A model generated the notes under the pieces. That model had not been told where the DNA came from. It searched no databases and saw only the letters and a list, made by a program, of their open reading frames with translations. The translations under genes and the position numbers were made by a program. This document shows, piece by piece, positions 44,077 through 53,720 of a stretch of 64,000 nucleotides of DNA. Within the stretch, counting starts at the first letter, position 1, and the number at the start of each line of letters is the position of its first letter. This stretch comes from CAWICD01 sp052267165 (lineage in GTDB: Bacteria; Vulcanimicrobiota; Vulcanimicrobiia; Vulcanimicrobiales; Vulcanimicrobiaceae): assembly GCA_052267165.1 (NCBI GenBank), contig JBKQHO010000064.1, positions 1 to 64,000 of the forward strand. Direction: 5' to 3'.

Positions 44077-44114
44077 GTAGCGTTCCGCGGGGTGCCGAAC
44101 GCGCGCTGCGCATC

Positions 44115-44882
44115 CTGGACGAGACGACGAAGAAGGTCGAAGGGACGCGCGCGGCGCTGATCACCGGCGCCGCGCGCGGCCTGGCTCGCGGGGTCGCCGT
44201 CGAGTTGGCGCGCATCGGATACCGGCTCGCCTTCACGTACCGGCCGGGCGGAACGCCGCCCGATGCAACGGCCGCGATGGTGCGCGCGGTGGGCATCGAA
44301 CCGGTCGTCATCGCCGCCGACCACGCGAAATCGGGTGAGACCGCGCGTAGCGTGGAGGCGGCGGAGGCGGCGCTGGGCGCGGTCGACGTGCTCGTGCACG
44401 CGGTGGGCCCGATCGTCGTGCGGCGTTTTGCGCGAAGCACGCTCGACGATTACCAGGCGATGCTCGACGGGAATCTGCGCAGCGCGGTCGAGGCTGCGTT
44501 CGCGGTGCTGCCCGGCATGCGCGAGCGCGGCTACGGCCGGCTCGTGTTCTTCGGGATGAACGGCTCGCACGTGACGGAGCCTGCGGTGGGAATGAGTCTC
44601 TACGGAGCGGCCAAGGCGGGCGTGGTCACGTTCGCGCGCGCGCTCGCGCTCGAAGAAGCGAAAGCAGGAATCACGGTGAACGTGGTCGAGCCCGGCGACA
44701 TTCGCGACAAGGAGGCCGGTCGCGCAGGGTCGCGTGAAATCCCCGCCAACAACCCGACCGGCCACGCGGGTTCCTGGGAGGACATCGCTTACGCGGTGCG
44801 ATTTCTCGTTTCGGAGGAGGCGAGCTTCATCAACGGTTCGACGATTGCAGTCAACGGAGGGCTGGTGGGGCCGCACGAGTGA
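44115..44882 (+). CDS. FabG-like short-chain dehydrogenase
   Basis: An SDR of about 255 residues. Cofactor motif LITGAARGLARGVAVELARI, H-A-V-G in VLVHAVGPIVV, Ser in FFGMNGSHV, catalytic YGAAKAGVV, and FINGSTIAVNGGLVG at the end. It resembles FabG-type reductases. The start is unclear: the open frame reaches back across the stalk gene, and between the two genes there is no ATG, GTG or TTG. CTG at 44115 or 44106 would fit the N-terminus. Its stop overlaps the next GTG. Confidence 0.8.
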   Translation: MDETTKKVEGTRAALITGAARGLARGVAVELARIGYRLAFTYRPGGTPPDATAAMVRAVGIEPVVIAADHAKSGETARSVEAAEAALGAVDVLVHAVGPIVVRRFARSTLDDYQAMLDGNLRSAVEAAFAVLPGMRERGYGRLVFFGMNGSHVTEPAVGMSLYGAAKAGVVTFARALALEEAKAGITVNVVEPGDIRDKEAGRAGSREIPANNPTGHAGSWEDIAYAVRFLVSEEASFINGSTIAVNGGLVGPHE

Positions 44883-46342
44883 TACTCCTGGTCTGGAGCG
44901 TCATCGCGCTGGTCTTCATCGTTCGCGCTATCGGCGCGTTCACGATCCCGCTCACCGGCGACGAAGCGTATTACTGGGAATGGAGCCGGCGGCTGGCCTT
45001 CGGCTACGTCGATCATCCGCCGGCCGTGGCCTGGACGATCGCGGCCTTCTCGCAGTTCGGTCACAATGCCGGGATGGTCCGCATCGGCTTCGTGCTGTGC
45101 GGCGTCGTCGCGTCGCTGGGGCTCGCGGGCTGCGCGACGGAACTGACCGGCGACCGGCGCGCCGGCGCCGTCAGCGCGCTCGCGCTGGCGCTGACGCCGC
45201 TGGCATCGGTCGCCTTTGGCTCGGCCTCGCCCGACGGACCGTATTTGATGTTCTGGTCGCTGGCGCTGTGGTTCGCCGCGCGGGCGTTCAAACGCGACCG
45301 GCCGGCCGATTGGGTGCTCCTGGGCGTCTCGGTCGGCGGCGTCTTGCTCTCGCGCGTGCTCGGCTTCGCGCTGCCGTTCGGGCTGATGGTGTATTCGCTC
45401 GCCCCCGCGCGGCGCCACGTGTGGCGCCGCGGCATGCCGTTGATGCTGCTCGCCGCGCTCGCGGTCTGCACGCCCTTCCTGGTATGGAACGCGCAGCACG
45501 ACTGGGTCACGATTTCGTTCGCGCTCGTCCATCGCCACGAAGAGGCCCACTCGTTCTCCGTGCGGCGCGTGCTCGAACTGATCGCGACGCAGTTCGCCGC
45601 CTACTCGCCGGGAATCTTCTGCGCGGTGTTGGCCTGCGCGATCCGGCCGCGCAACGCGCTGTTGGCGTGGACCGCGCTGCCGCAGCTCGTGATCGTGACG
45701 TTGCTGGCGTTCTTCGAGCGGGTCGAGATCCACTGGATCTTTGGGACGTTCGTCTCGCTTTGCGCGATGCTCGGCGTGGCCTACGTCGAGATCTCGCACC
45801 GGCTGAAGATCATCTGGACGACGGTCTCGATCGTTCCGGCCGCCGTCCTGCTGCCGGCGCTGTTCGCGTTCACGCTCGCGCCGGTTCCGATCTATCACTT
45901 CGTGCATCGCGAGACGGGCGCGCAACTGCGCAACGGCGGCCCCTTCGAGATCATGACCTATCAGATGGTCGCCCAGGACGCGGCCCGCTTGGCGGACCAG
46001 AACGGCGCGGTCGTGATGACGGACGGTTACGGACTTTCTTCGGTGATGGATTTCGACGCCGGCGTGACGCCGGTCGTCATCGGCTACGATTGGCAGGGTC
46101 GCGAGTCGCACGAATGGTTTCCCGACAGCCGGCGTCCCGGCCGCGCGCTGTTCGTCGACAAGGAGCCGCTCTCGACCCGGCCCGACATCGCGCTGCACTT
46201 GCGGCGGGCTTGCGCGAGCGTTCGCGACGGCGGCGTCCACCGCTTCAGCTACGGCGGCGTGATGCGCGACTACTACTACACCTGGTGCGACGGGCTGGCG
46301 CCGGACGGTCTGGCCATTCTGCGTTGGGAGCGCGAGAGTTGA
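44879..46342 (+). CDS. GT39/ArnT-like membrane glycosyltransferase
   Basis: A 487-residue multi-spanning protein of the dolichyl/undecaprenyl-phosphate-mannose transferase superfamily (GT-C fold). The first loop has the catalytic acid signature LTGDEAYYWEWSRRLAFGYV with DHPP, then about ten helices and a C-terminal soluble part ending RFSYGGVMRDYYYTWCDG. Glycosylation of lipid or protein in the envelope is expected; the sugar is unknown. GTG start overlaps the SDR stop; stop overlaps the next TTG. Confidence 0.85.
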   Translation: MILLVWSVIALVFIVRAIGAFTIPLTGDEAYYWEWSRRLAFGYVDHPPAVAWTIAAFSQFGHNAGMVRIGFVLCGVVASLGLAGCATELTGDRRAGAVSALALALTPLASVAFGSASPDGPYLMFWSLALWFAARAFKRDRPADWVLLGVSVGGVLLSRVLGFALPFGLMVYSLAPARRHVWRRGMPLMLLAALAVCTPFLVWNAQHDWVTISFALVHRHEEAHSFSVRRVLELIATQFAAYSPGIFCAVLACAIRPRNALLAWTALPQLVIVTLLAFFERVEIHWIFGTFVSLCAMLGVAYVEISHRLKIIWTTVSIVPAAVLLPALFAFTLAPVPIYHFVHRETGAQLRNGGPFEIMTYQMVAQDAARLADQNGAVVMTDGYGLSSVMDFDAGVTPVVIGYDWQGRESHEWFPDSRRPGRALFVDKEPLSTRPDIALHLRRACASVRDGGVHRFSYGGVMRDYYYTWCDGLAPDGLAILRWERES

Positions 46343-46893
46343 GCGCCAGGCCGCTCGACTACATCCCGCTCACGGCTACCGCGGGGCGGCGCCTGGCGAC
46401 GGCCGAGCTGCGTGCGCTCGCGCTCGACCGGATGCGCGGGCTCGGGTACGCCTACGTCGGCAGCGAGCTCTCGCCGGCGAACACCGGCTTACGCTTCGAC
46501 GTGGTCGGCGTCGCCAAGCACACACGCCAAGTTCGCATCTACGAGGTCAAGTCGTCACGCGCGGATTTCCTGAGCGACCGGAAGTGGGAGCGGTATCTCG
46601 ACTACTGCACGCACTTCGCCTTCGTGGCGCCGGCCGGAGCGATCTTCCGCTGGGAGCTGGCGCGCGAAGTCGGGCTCATCGAATACGGCGCGCCGGCGTT
46701 CGAACGGATGCGGCGCGCGAGACGCTTCGGCTTGACGATCCTGCGCGAAGACTGCCTGCGCGCGACCCGGCCGTCGCTGCGACTGCGCGAAGGCGTCGCA
46801 GACGAAGCCTGGATCGCGCTGCTCGAGACGATCGCGCTCGGGATGCGGGCCTCCGCCTGCGCTCCCGAATTCGAAGGAGGGTCGGGAATCTGA
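46339..46893 (+). CDS. MmcB-family DNA repair protein
   Basis: A 184-residue protein of the MmcB-like nuclease fold (PD-(D/E)XK). Central signature VRIYEVKSSRADFLSDRKWE then YLDYCTHFAFVAP, where the E-V-K is the catalytic triplet region. MmcB in Caulobacter is linked to DNA damage and mitomycin response. TTG 46339 overlaps the glycosyltransferase stop (TTGA). The frame's own stop overlaps the CTG start of the next gene. It is an odd functional neighbour for envelope genes. Confidence 0.8.
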   Translation: MSARPLDYIPLTATAGRRLATAELRALALDRMRGLGYAYVGSELSPANTGLRFDVVGVAKHTRQVRIYEVKSSRADFLSDRKWERYLDYCTHFAFVAPAGAIFRWELAREVGLIEYGAPAFERMRRARRFGLTILREDCLRATRPSLRLREGVADEAWIALLETIALGMRASACAPEFEGGSGI

Positions 46894-48401
46894 AGGCTCG
46901 TCTTTGCGGCGCGCTGACGCTGCTCGTGTGCTCGCTGCTCGCCGGTTGCGGCCACCCCGCTGCAACGCAACGACCGGGTCCCTTCACGCCGCGCTGGACG
47001 ACGTTCGTGCCGCGCCCGCATCCGACGTGGACGGCGCAGCAGCGCGCTGAAGTCTCGCGTTCCATGAGCTCGATCTTCAGCGACGACATCCTGCTCGACA
47101 GCGGCATCGCAGTCGTGGCCGAGGACGGGACGGTCCTGTTCGCGCGCCATGCCGGCAAGCCGTACGTGCCGGCCTCGACGTTGAAGCTGCTCGTCGGCGC
47201 GACCGCGCTCAACGTTCTGGGCCCGGCGCATCGCTTCGAGACGAGCTTCGTGGCGCTGGCGCCGCCCGATCAGGGCGGCGTCGTGCACGGGCCGGTGTGG
47301 CTGGTCGGCAGCGGCGATCCGCTCTTCACGTCCGACGATCTGCGCGCCGGCGTCGGCGCGCTGCACCGCGCCGGCGTGCGCGCGATCGAAGGCCCGCTCT
47401 GCGTGGACGCGGGCGCGTTCGCGGGGCCCGAGCGTAATCCCCACTGGGATCCCGACGACGCAAACTACGATTACGCTCCGCCTACGAGCGCCGTCTCGCT
47501 CGACGAGAACACCGCCGAGTTCGACGTGACGCCCGGCGCGCCGGGGGAAGCTGCGAAGATCGAGGTCGTGCCCACCAACGTGAGCGTCGCGTTCAGCGGG
47601 ACGATCTCGACCGCCTACGCCTCCGATTCCGACGTGTCGATCGACCTGGGCACGGATCCGCCCGCGAATTCGCACAGCCTGCCGGCGCGCGACACGTACG
47701 TCTTGGGCGGCTACATCGTGCCCGGCGAGACGCAAAAATTTTGGAAGCCGATCGTCGACGTTCCGCATTTCGTCGGCGGAGCCGTAGCCGCGATGCTCGC
47801 CGAGCGCGGCATCGCGCTCGACGGCGGCTATCGCGTCGGACCGGCGCCGCTCGCCGCCGAGCCGTTATGGGTCCACCGCTCGCAGCCGCTCGGCGACATC
47901 GTTCACGAGATGCTCGTCAATTCGAACAATCACACCGCGGAGCAGCTGTTGCGTATCCTCGGCGAACGCGACGGCCGCGCCGGGACCGACGTCGCCGGCG
48001 TGCAGCAAGAGCTGCACGGGCTCGACGCCCTGGGTGCGCCGCACGACAATCTCCGCGTCTACGACGGCAGCGGCCTGGCCCCCCAAGATCACGTGGCCCC
48101 GCTCACACTTGCAAAATTAGTCGCGGCCGAGGCGAGCGGCCCGGACGGCGCGGTTTTCGTTCGCATGCTCGCCCGCGTCGGCCTCGAGGGGACCGCAAAA
48201 CATCACGACCTTACCTCGGCCGCGGGGCGCGTCCGCGCCAAGACCGGACATATCGACAGCGTCAACGGGTTGGCGGGGACGGTCTTGACGCGCCATCACG
48301 GCCGCGTCGCTTTCGATTTCATCGTCAACGACCCGCGAGCCGATGCCGACGTCGTCACGGTAGAGGAAGACCACGCGCTCGACGCGCTGAGCGACTTTTA
48401 G
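46890..48401 (+). CDS. dacB: D-alanyl-D-alanine carboxypeptidase (PBP4/DacB type)
   Basis: A 503-residue S13-family peptidoglycan peptidase. Lipoprotein-like signal ALTLLVCSLLAGC, then S-x-x-K in VPASTLKLLVGATALN, VNSNNHTAEQLLRILG (S-x-N), and KTGHIDSVNGLAG (K-T-G). The start is CTG 46890, overlapping the MmcB stop and standing 8 nt after GAAGGAGGG; no ATG/GTG/TTG gives an intact signal peptide. Cell-wall trimming in the periplasm is the expected function. Confidence 0.9.
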   Translation: MKARLCGALTLLVCSLLAGCGHPAATQRPGPFTPRWTTFVPRPHPTWTAQQRAEVSRSMSSIFSDDILLDSGIAVVAEDGTVLFARHAGKPYVPASTLKLLVGATALNVLGPAHRFETSFVALAPPDQGGVVHGPVWLVGSGDPLFTSDDLRAGVGALHRAGVRAIEGPLCVDAGAFAGPERNPHWDPDDANYDYAPPTSAVSLDENTAEFDVTPGAPGEAAKIEVVPTNVSVAFSGTISTAYASDSDVSIDLGTDPPANSHSLPARDTYVLGGYIVPGETQKFWKPIVDVPHFVGGAVAAMLAERGIALDGGYRVGPAPLAAEPLWVHRSQPLGDIVHEMLVNSNNHTAEQLLRILGERDGRAGTDVAGVQQELHGLDALGAPHDNLRVYDGSGLAPQDHVAPLTLAKLVAAEASGPDGAVFVRMLARVGLEGTAKHHDLTSAAGRVRAKTGHIDSVNGLAGTVLTRHHGRVAFDFIVNDPRADADVVTVEEDHALDALSDF

Positions 48402-48502
48402 TTCGTTTCCTAAGCACGTTACGCTTGCACCGGCGGGCGAGTCCGGCGGCTCGGCAGACAAGCGCTCTTGCCGATAACTATTAACAAGACGATGCATTCA
48501 TC

Positions 48503-50785
48503 ATGCTGAGCCGCTTTCGTGCAATTGCCATAGGTTCGGCCGTCGCCTCCGCTGGAGCGGCGTGCGCGATCCTGTGGCGGCGGACCCGGCGCTCGTCGGC
48601 CGAGCTTACTTCGGCGCGAGCCGAGCTCCTGACGCAAGAGCTGCTCGGCCGCGCGATGATCGACTCCGCGCGCGCCAGCGTTGCCCTGCTGGACCAGACC
48701 GGCCGGATCTTTCAAGTCAATCAGAACTGGCGCGAGTTCGCCGAGGCGAACGGTTACGCCGGCCCCGGATACGGGGTCGGCGCCTCGTATCTCGACCTGT
48801 GCTCGCGGGCGCAGCGCGCGCCGTTCGATCCGCAGGATGCATGTACGGCCGCTCAAGCAAAGCGAGCGATCGAAGCGGTCTTGTCCGGCGCCAGCGATTC
48901 CTATCGCATGCTCTACCCGTGTCATCCGCCGCAGGCGGAGCGTTGGTTCGAGATGACCGTGACCCCGATGGACCTCGGAGGCCGCAGGGGCGCGGTCGTT
49001 CGGCATTTCAACGTTACCGATCAAGCCTTGGTGCAGCGCGAACTGCTGCGCCAGAGCGAGTTGCTGCAGGCGATCGGCGCGCAGCTTTCGGTCACGATCT
49101 TTCAGCGGTTCCTGCGCGCCGGCGAGTGGGACTACGTGTACGCGAGCGAGGGCGTTTGCGAGACGTTCGGATGCGGCCCCGGCGGCTTGCGCTCGTTTCA
49201 AGAGGACCGAATCTTCAGCGTCGTCTTCGAGGACGACCGCGAACGCGTCGTGCGTTCGTACCAGGAGGCGGTCGCGAGCGGGGGCGGCGTGTGGCGCTCG
49301 GAGTTTCGCCTGCGCGACGGAAAGAACACGATCCGCTGGATGGACGCCGTGGTGCGCCTCAAAGTCGAGGAAGGCCGCGAGGTCGAGTCGTTGTGGGTCT
49401 TGCACGACGTCTCCGAACAGCGGCTGACCGCTTTGCGCGTGCGTTACGCCTACGAGTACGACGCGCTGACCGGACTCTTCAGCCGGGCCTATTTCGAAAC
49501 CGCGCTCGCGGAAGCGCTCGAATCCTACGCTCGCACCGGCCGGACGTGCGCGGTCGTCGTGCTCGACATCGACGGCTTCCGGGAAGTGAACGAAGTCTAC
49601 GGCATGGCCGTCGGCGATCAGCTCCTGCGCGAAGTAGCGCTGGGGATCGCGTCCTCGGTCCGCGGCAACGACCTGGTAGCGCGCATCGACTCCGACAAGT
49701 TCGGCGTGCTCTGCGAAGTGCCCTCAGCGGAAGCCGCGCTCGAGCTGACGCGGCGTCTGGTCAGCGAGCTGCACCGCACCTACGACGCAGGCGGGCATCG
49801 CATCGCGATCACGTTCAGCGCCGGGATCGCCGCCCCTCGCGACGGGCTCACGAAGGTCGCGGATCTGCTGCACGACGCGGACAGTGCGTTCGAGCGGGCA
49901 CGCGCTTCGGGCGGCAACACCGCTCGTGCGTATGCGGAGCAAATGCGGCTCGACAGCGTCGAGCGCGTCAGGTTGCGCGACGCGTTGCGAGAAGCGCTCG
50001 AGCGCGGCGACCAGTTCGAGTTGCACTATCAGCCGGAGGTCGAGATTCGCACCGGCCGCATCGTCGGCTGCGAGGCGCTTTTGCGCTGGCGGCACCCGAC
50101 CGCCGGACCGCAATCGCCCGCTCGCTTCATTCCGATCGCCGAACAGAGCGGGCTCATCGTGCCGATCGGCGAGTGGGTGATGTTCGAAGCCTGCCGCCAG
50201 TTCGCTGCATGGCGGGCCGCCGGCTTGGACCCGGTCCCGATCGCCGTCAACGTTTCGGCCGTGCAGTTTGCGCACTCGGACGTGCTCTCGCTCATCTCGC
50301 GAGCGCTCGCTACGACCGGCGCGCCTGCCGGAGCGATCGACATCGAGATCACCGAAAGCGGGCTCGTCGACTGCTCGAACCGGCTCGTCGAAGAGCTCGA
50401 GCAGATCCGGCTGCTCGGCGTTCGCATCGCCCTCGACGACTTCGGCACCGGCTTCTCGTCGCTCAGTTATCTGCGGCGCCTGCCCCTCTCGTCGCTGAAG
50501 ATCGACCAGAACTTTGCGCGCGGCGCCGTCCAGAACGCAAGGGACGCGGCCATCGTCCGTTCCATCGTAGGGCTGGCGTCGGAACTGGGTTTACGCACGA
50601 TCGCCGAAGGCGTCGAGACCGCCGAGCAGCTTGCTTTCCTGCGCGCGACCGGCTGCGACGAGATGCAGGGGTACTACGTCAGCCGCGCGCTGCCGGCCGC
50701 CGAATTCAGCCGGTTCCTCACCGCCGGAGCGGCCGTCGTCGCCGAGAAGATCCTTTCGCCGCTGCGCGCAGCCGCGGGCGATTAA
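48503..50785 (+). CDS. PAS-PAS-GGDEF-EAL signalling protein, degenerate GGDEF
   Basis: A 760-residue protein. N-terminal membrane anchor (about 5-25), two PAS-like domains (about 50-175 and 190-310), GGDEF domain (330-480), EAL domain (495-745). The GGDEF signature is replaced by D-S-D-K-F in VARIDSDKFGVL, so cyclase activity is probably lost and the domain may sense GTP. The EAL site is intact (EALLRW, VNVSAVQF, ITESGLVD, DDFGTGFSSL, KIDQNF), so c-di-GMP hydrolysis is expected. PAS domains suggest redox or ligand input. Confidence 0.9.
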   Translation: MLSRFRAIAIGSAVASAGAACAILWRRTRRSSAELTSARAELLTQELLGRAMIDSARASVALLDQTGRIFQVNQNWREFAEANGYAGPGYGVGASYLDLCSRAQRAPFDPQDACTAAQAKRAIEAVLSGASDSYRMLYPCHPPQAERWFEMTVTPMDLGGRRGAVVRHFNVTDQALVQRELLRQSELLQAIGAQLSVTIFQRFLRAGEWDYVYASEGVCETFGCGPGGLRSFQEDRIFSVVFEDDRERVVRSYQEAVASGGGVWRSEFRLRDGKNTIRWMDAVVRLKVEEGREVESLWVLHDVSEQRLTALRVRYAYEYDALTGLFSRAYFETALAEALESYARTGRTCAVVVLDIDGFREVNEVYGMAVGDQLLREVALGIASSVRGNDLVARIDSDKFGVLCEVPSAEAALELTRRLVSELHRTYDAGGHRIAITFSAGIAAPRDGLTKVADLLHDADSAFERARASGGNTARAYAEQMRLDSVERVRLRDALREALERGDQFELHYQPEVEIRTGRIVGCEALLRWRHPTAGPQSPARFIPIAEQSGLIVPIGEWVMFEACRQFAAWRAAGLDPVPIAVNVSAVQFAHSDVLSLISRALATTGAPAGAIDIEITESGLVDCSNRLVEELEQIRLLGVRIALDDFGTGFSSLSYLRRLPLSSLKIDQNFARGAVQNARDAAIVRSIVGLASELGLRTIAEGVETAEQLAFLRATGCDEMQGYYVSRALPAAEFSRFLTAGAAVVAEKILSPLRAAAGD

Positions 50786-50848
50786 CCGGGCTCTTTGCAG
50801 CTGCGTCGAGCAGCGGACTTTTTCGGGAGCGCGCGAACCCTCCGCCCG

Positions 50849-52255
50849 ATGGAAATCGACGCCGCGACGCTCGACGCCGTTCTCGCCAGTGCGCTCGGCG
50901 CCGGCGACTATGCGGACGCATTCTACGAGCGGCGCGTCACGCGCTCGTTCCGCCTGCAAGACGGGCGCATCCACGAAGCCGGGGTTTCGGTCGCGAGCGG
51001 GGTCGGCATTCGCGTGATCTCTGGGGAGCGCGCCGGCTATGCGCACTCCGACGACCTCTCGCGCGAAGCGTTGCTGCGAACCGCGCGGGTCGCCACGCTC
51101 GTCGCGAAGGACCGCACGGCGCACGCCGACGTCGTCGCGCTTCCGCGAGCGCCGGGAAAGCCGTTCTCGGTCTATTTCCCCGCCCAGCCGATCGAGCTCG
51201 AGGCGAAGCCCGCGACCTACGTCGACATGTTGGCCCGCGCCGACGTCGCGGCCCGCGCCTTCGACCCGCGCGTCAAAGCGGTCAACGCCTCAATCTCCGA
51301 CGAGCTGCAAGAGGTCGTCATCGCGAACAGCGAAGGCCTCTTCGTGCGCGACCGCAGGCCGCTCGTGACGCTCGGCGTGCAGTGCATCGCGGCGGGCGAG
51401 GTGCGCGGCTCAGGCTTCTTCGGCGACGGGGCGCGCTCGAGCATCGACTACTTTCTCGAGCGCACGCCCGAAGAGATCGCGCGCGAGGCGGCCCGGGTCG
51501 CCTGCGTCAACGCCGATGCGAGCGACGCTCCCGCGGGCGAGATGGAAGTCGTGGTCGGCGCGGGCAGCGGCGGCGTGCTGCTGCACGAAGCGGTCGGTCA
51601 CGGCCTGGAGGGCGACTTCAACCGGCAAGGCACGTCACTCTACAGCGGACGGATCGGCGAGCGAGTCGCGAGCGAGCTCGTCACGATCTACGACGACGGA
51701 AACCTCACCGGCGAACGCGGCAGCCTGACGGTCGACGACGAGGGGACCCCCGGCCAGCACAAAGTCCTGGTCGAGAAGGGCATCTTGCGGGGCTACATGC
51801 AGGATCATCTCAACGCGACCCTGATGGGCGTCGCCTCGACCGGCAGCGGCCGCCGTCAATCGTTCCGCTCGATGCCGCAGCCGCGCATGTGCAACACCTA
51901 CATGCCCAGCGGCGATTCCACGTTCGACGAGATCCTCGGCTCGGTCAAGCGCGGCATCTTCGCGAAGTCGTTTGCGGGCGGCCAGGTCGAGATCAGCAAG
52001 GGCGACTTCGTCTTCATGCTGGCCGAGGGCTACTTGATCGAGAACGGCAAATTGACGGCGCCGATTCGCGGCGCGACGCTCATCGGAAACGGGCCCGACG
52101 TGATGACCCGCGTCGTGGCCGTCGGCAACGACGGGCGGCTCGCCGCCCGTTATTATACGTGCGGCAAGGGCGGTCAATACGTTCCGGTCGGCGTGGGCAT
52201 GCCGACGGTGAAGATCTCGAGCGTGACCGTGGGAGGATCGGCGTTTGGAGGCTGA
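50849..52255 (+). CDS. tldD: metalloprotease TldD
   Basis: A 468-residue U62-family metalloprotease subunit. The zinc motif H-E-x-x-x-H is in GGVLLHEAVGHGLEGD, followed by GERVASELVTIYDDGN and the end GMPTVKISSVTVGGS. TldD with TldE degrades unfolded peptides, and matures some RiPPs. ATG 50849 (MEIDAATLDAVL) is preferred over the upstream frame. It overlaps the tldE start by 11 bp. Confidence 0.93.
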   Translation: MEIDAATLDAVLASALGAGDYADAFYERRVTRSFRLQDGRIHEAGVSVASGVGIRVISGERAGYAHSDDLSREALLRTARVATLVAKDRTAHADVVALPRAPGKPFSVYFPAQPIELEAKPATYVDMLARADVAARAFDPRVKAVNASISDELQEVVIANSEGLFVRDRRPLVTLGVQCIAAGEVRGSGFFGDGARSSIDYFLERTPEEIAREAARVACVNADASDAPAGEMEVVVGAGSGGVLLHEAVGHGLEGDFNRQGTSLYSGRIGERVASELVTIYDDGNLTGERGSLTVDDEGTPGQHKVLVEKGILRGYMQDHLNATLMGVASTGSGRRQSFRSMPQPRMCNTYMPSGDSTFDEILGSVKRGIFAKSFAGGQVEISKGDFVFMLAEGYLIENGKLTAPIRGATLIGNGPDVMTRVVAVGNDGRLAARYYTCGKGGQYVPVGVGMPTVKISSVTVGGSAFGG

Positions 52256-53573
52256 GCTCGAGCTTGCCGAGCGCGTCGTAGCGGCCGCCGTTTCGGCCGG
52301 TGCGAGCGAGGCCGAGGCGACCTTCACCGTCGCCGATCGCTTCAGTACTGAAGCACGCGACCGCGAGATCGCCAAACTCGAACAGTCGCGGGCCCGCGGT
52401 CTGTCGCTGCGTGTCTTTCTCGAAGGCGCGAAGGCCTCGCTGTCGACGACGGACTTCAGCGACGAGGGTCTGCAGCGGTTCGTCAGCGAGGCGGTCGAAG
52501 CGGCCCGCTTCGTCGGCCGCGATCCGCACGGCGGCCTGCCGAACGAGACGCCGCCCTCGAGCGACGAGGCACTCGGGCTCTATTCGTCCGACGTGCGGGA
52601 GCACAGTCCAGAAGCGAAGATCGAGGAGGCGCTGGCACTCGAAGCGGCGGCGCGTGCCTACGATCCGCGCATCGTCAACACCAGCGGCTCGCGCGTCGCC
52701 GACGCGGTCGTCACGCTCGCACTCGTGAATTCGCACGGCTTCCGCGGAGCGTTCCGCTCGTCGAGCGCGATGCGCAGCTCCGGTCCGATCGCGCAAGACG
52801 GCGCCGACAAACGGGTCGCCCACTACGGCTCGGCGGCGCGCGGCTACGCTTCGCTCGAGACGGTCGAGTCGGTCGCCGCATTCGCCGCCCGCCGCGCGGT
52901 CGGCATGATCGGCGCGCGCAAGCCGCACACGATGCGCTGTCCGGTCATCTTCGAGCGCGACGTGGCCGCGCACGTCCTCTCCGACGTCTTCAGCGCGCTC
53001 AGCGCGGCGAACGTGGCGGTCGGCAATTCGTTCTTGCTCGACCGCGTCGACACGCAGGTCGGCAGCGAGCTGGCCACGCTGGTCGACGACGGGCGTCTGC
53101 CGGGATGTCTGGGGACCTCGCCCTTCGATTCGGAGGGCGTCCCGACGCGCCGAACCGTGGTTTTCGAGCGTGGTCTGCTGCGCACGTTTCTCTACGACAG
53201 CTACTATGCGCGGCGGCTGGGCGCGAAGAGCACGGGCAACGCCGCCGGGGGCGGCATCGGGCCCAACAACTTCTACTTGGAACCCGGCGAACGCAGCCTC
53301 GCGGAGCTGATCGCCGCGACGCCGCGCGGGGTGCTGGTCCTCGACACGATCGGCTTTTCGACCGAGTCGGTGACCGGTTCGTACAGCCGCGGCGCGCGCG
53401 GCTTTCTTATCGAGAACGGCGAGCTGGCGCATCCGATCGACGAGTTCACCATCGCCGGCAACCTTGCGACCATGCTCGGCTCGATCGACGCCGTCGCGAG
53501 CGACCTGCGCTTCGACTCCTCGATCGTCAGCCCGTCGTTTCGCGTTGCGGAAATGACGATCTCCGGCAACTAG
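52245..53573 (+). CDS. pmbA: metalloprotease partner TldE/PmbA
   Basis: A 442-residue U62-family protein lacking the zinc motif, as expected for TldE, which covers the TldD tunnel. Family motifs: RDREIAKLEQSRARGLSLRV, ARAYDPRIVN, LGAKSTGNAAGGGIGPNNFY and GARGFLIENGELAHP (paralogous to the TldD end). TTG 52245 overlaps the tldD stop region. The pair forms an operon; no RiPP precursor was noticed beside it. Confidence 0.93.
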   Translation: MEAELELAERVVAAAVSAGASEAEATFTVADRFSTEARDREIAKLEQSRARGLSLRVFLEGAKASLSTTDFSDEGLQRFVSEAVEAARFVGRDPHGGLPNETPPSSDEALGLYSSDVREHSPEAKIEEALALEAAARAYDPRIVNTSGSRVADAVVTLALVNSHGFRGAFRSSSAMRSSGPIAQDGADKRVAHYGSAARGYASLETVESVAAFAARRAVGMIGARKPHTMRCPVIFERDVAAHVLSDVFSALSAANVAVGNSFLLDRVDTQVGSELATLVDDGRLPGCLGTSPFDSEGVPTRRTVVFERGLLRTFLYDSYYARRLGAKSTGNAAGGGIGPNNFYLEPGERSLAELIAATPRGVLVLDTIGFSTESVTGSYSRGARGFLIENGELAHPIDEFTIAGNLATMLGSIDAVASDLRFDSSIVSPSFRVAEMTISGN

Positions 53574-53720
53574 AAGAAGGACTTAGTCGCTAAGCTTGCT
53601 AGGATACGCTTACTGAATCTTTAGGGCAACCTCGCTGCCGCCCTGCCGCTTTGCGACGATCGATACGGAAGGCGCTTTCAGCGAGGGGGGTTTCGCTCGG
53701 CCGCTTGAAAACGGAGAATC

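Noticed and set aside
48402..48502. Possible c-di-GMP riboswitch before the EAL protein
   Set aside because: The leader has GC-rich hairpins, but I could not match the conserved core of either c-di-GMP class.
48562..52281. 1239-codon plus-strand frame across the EAL protein and tldD
   Set aside because: Runs through two well-supported genes in another frame; Arg-rich nonsense.
53574..53720. Promoter of malic enzyme with a TAGGATACGC box
   Set aside because: No acceptable -35 at 16-18 nt; too weak to list as a feature.
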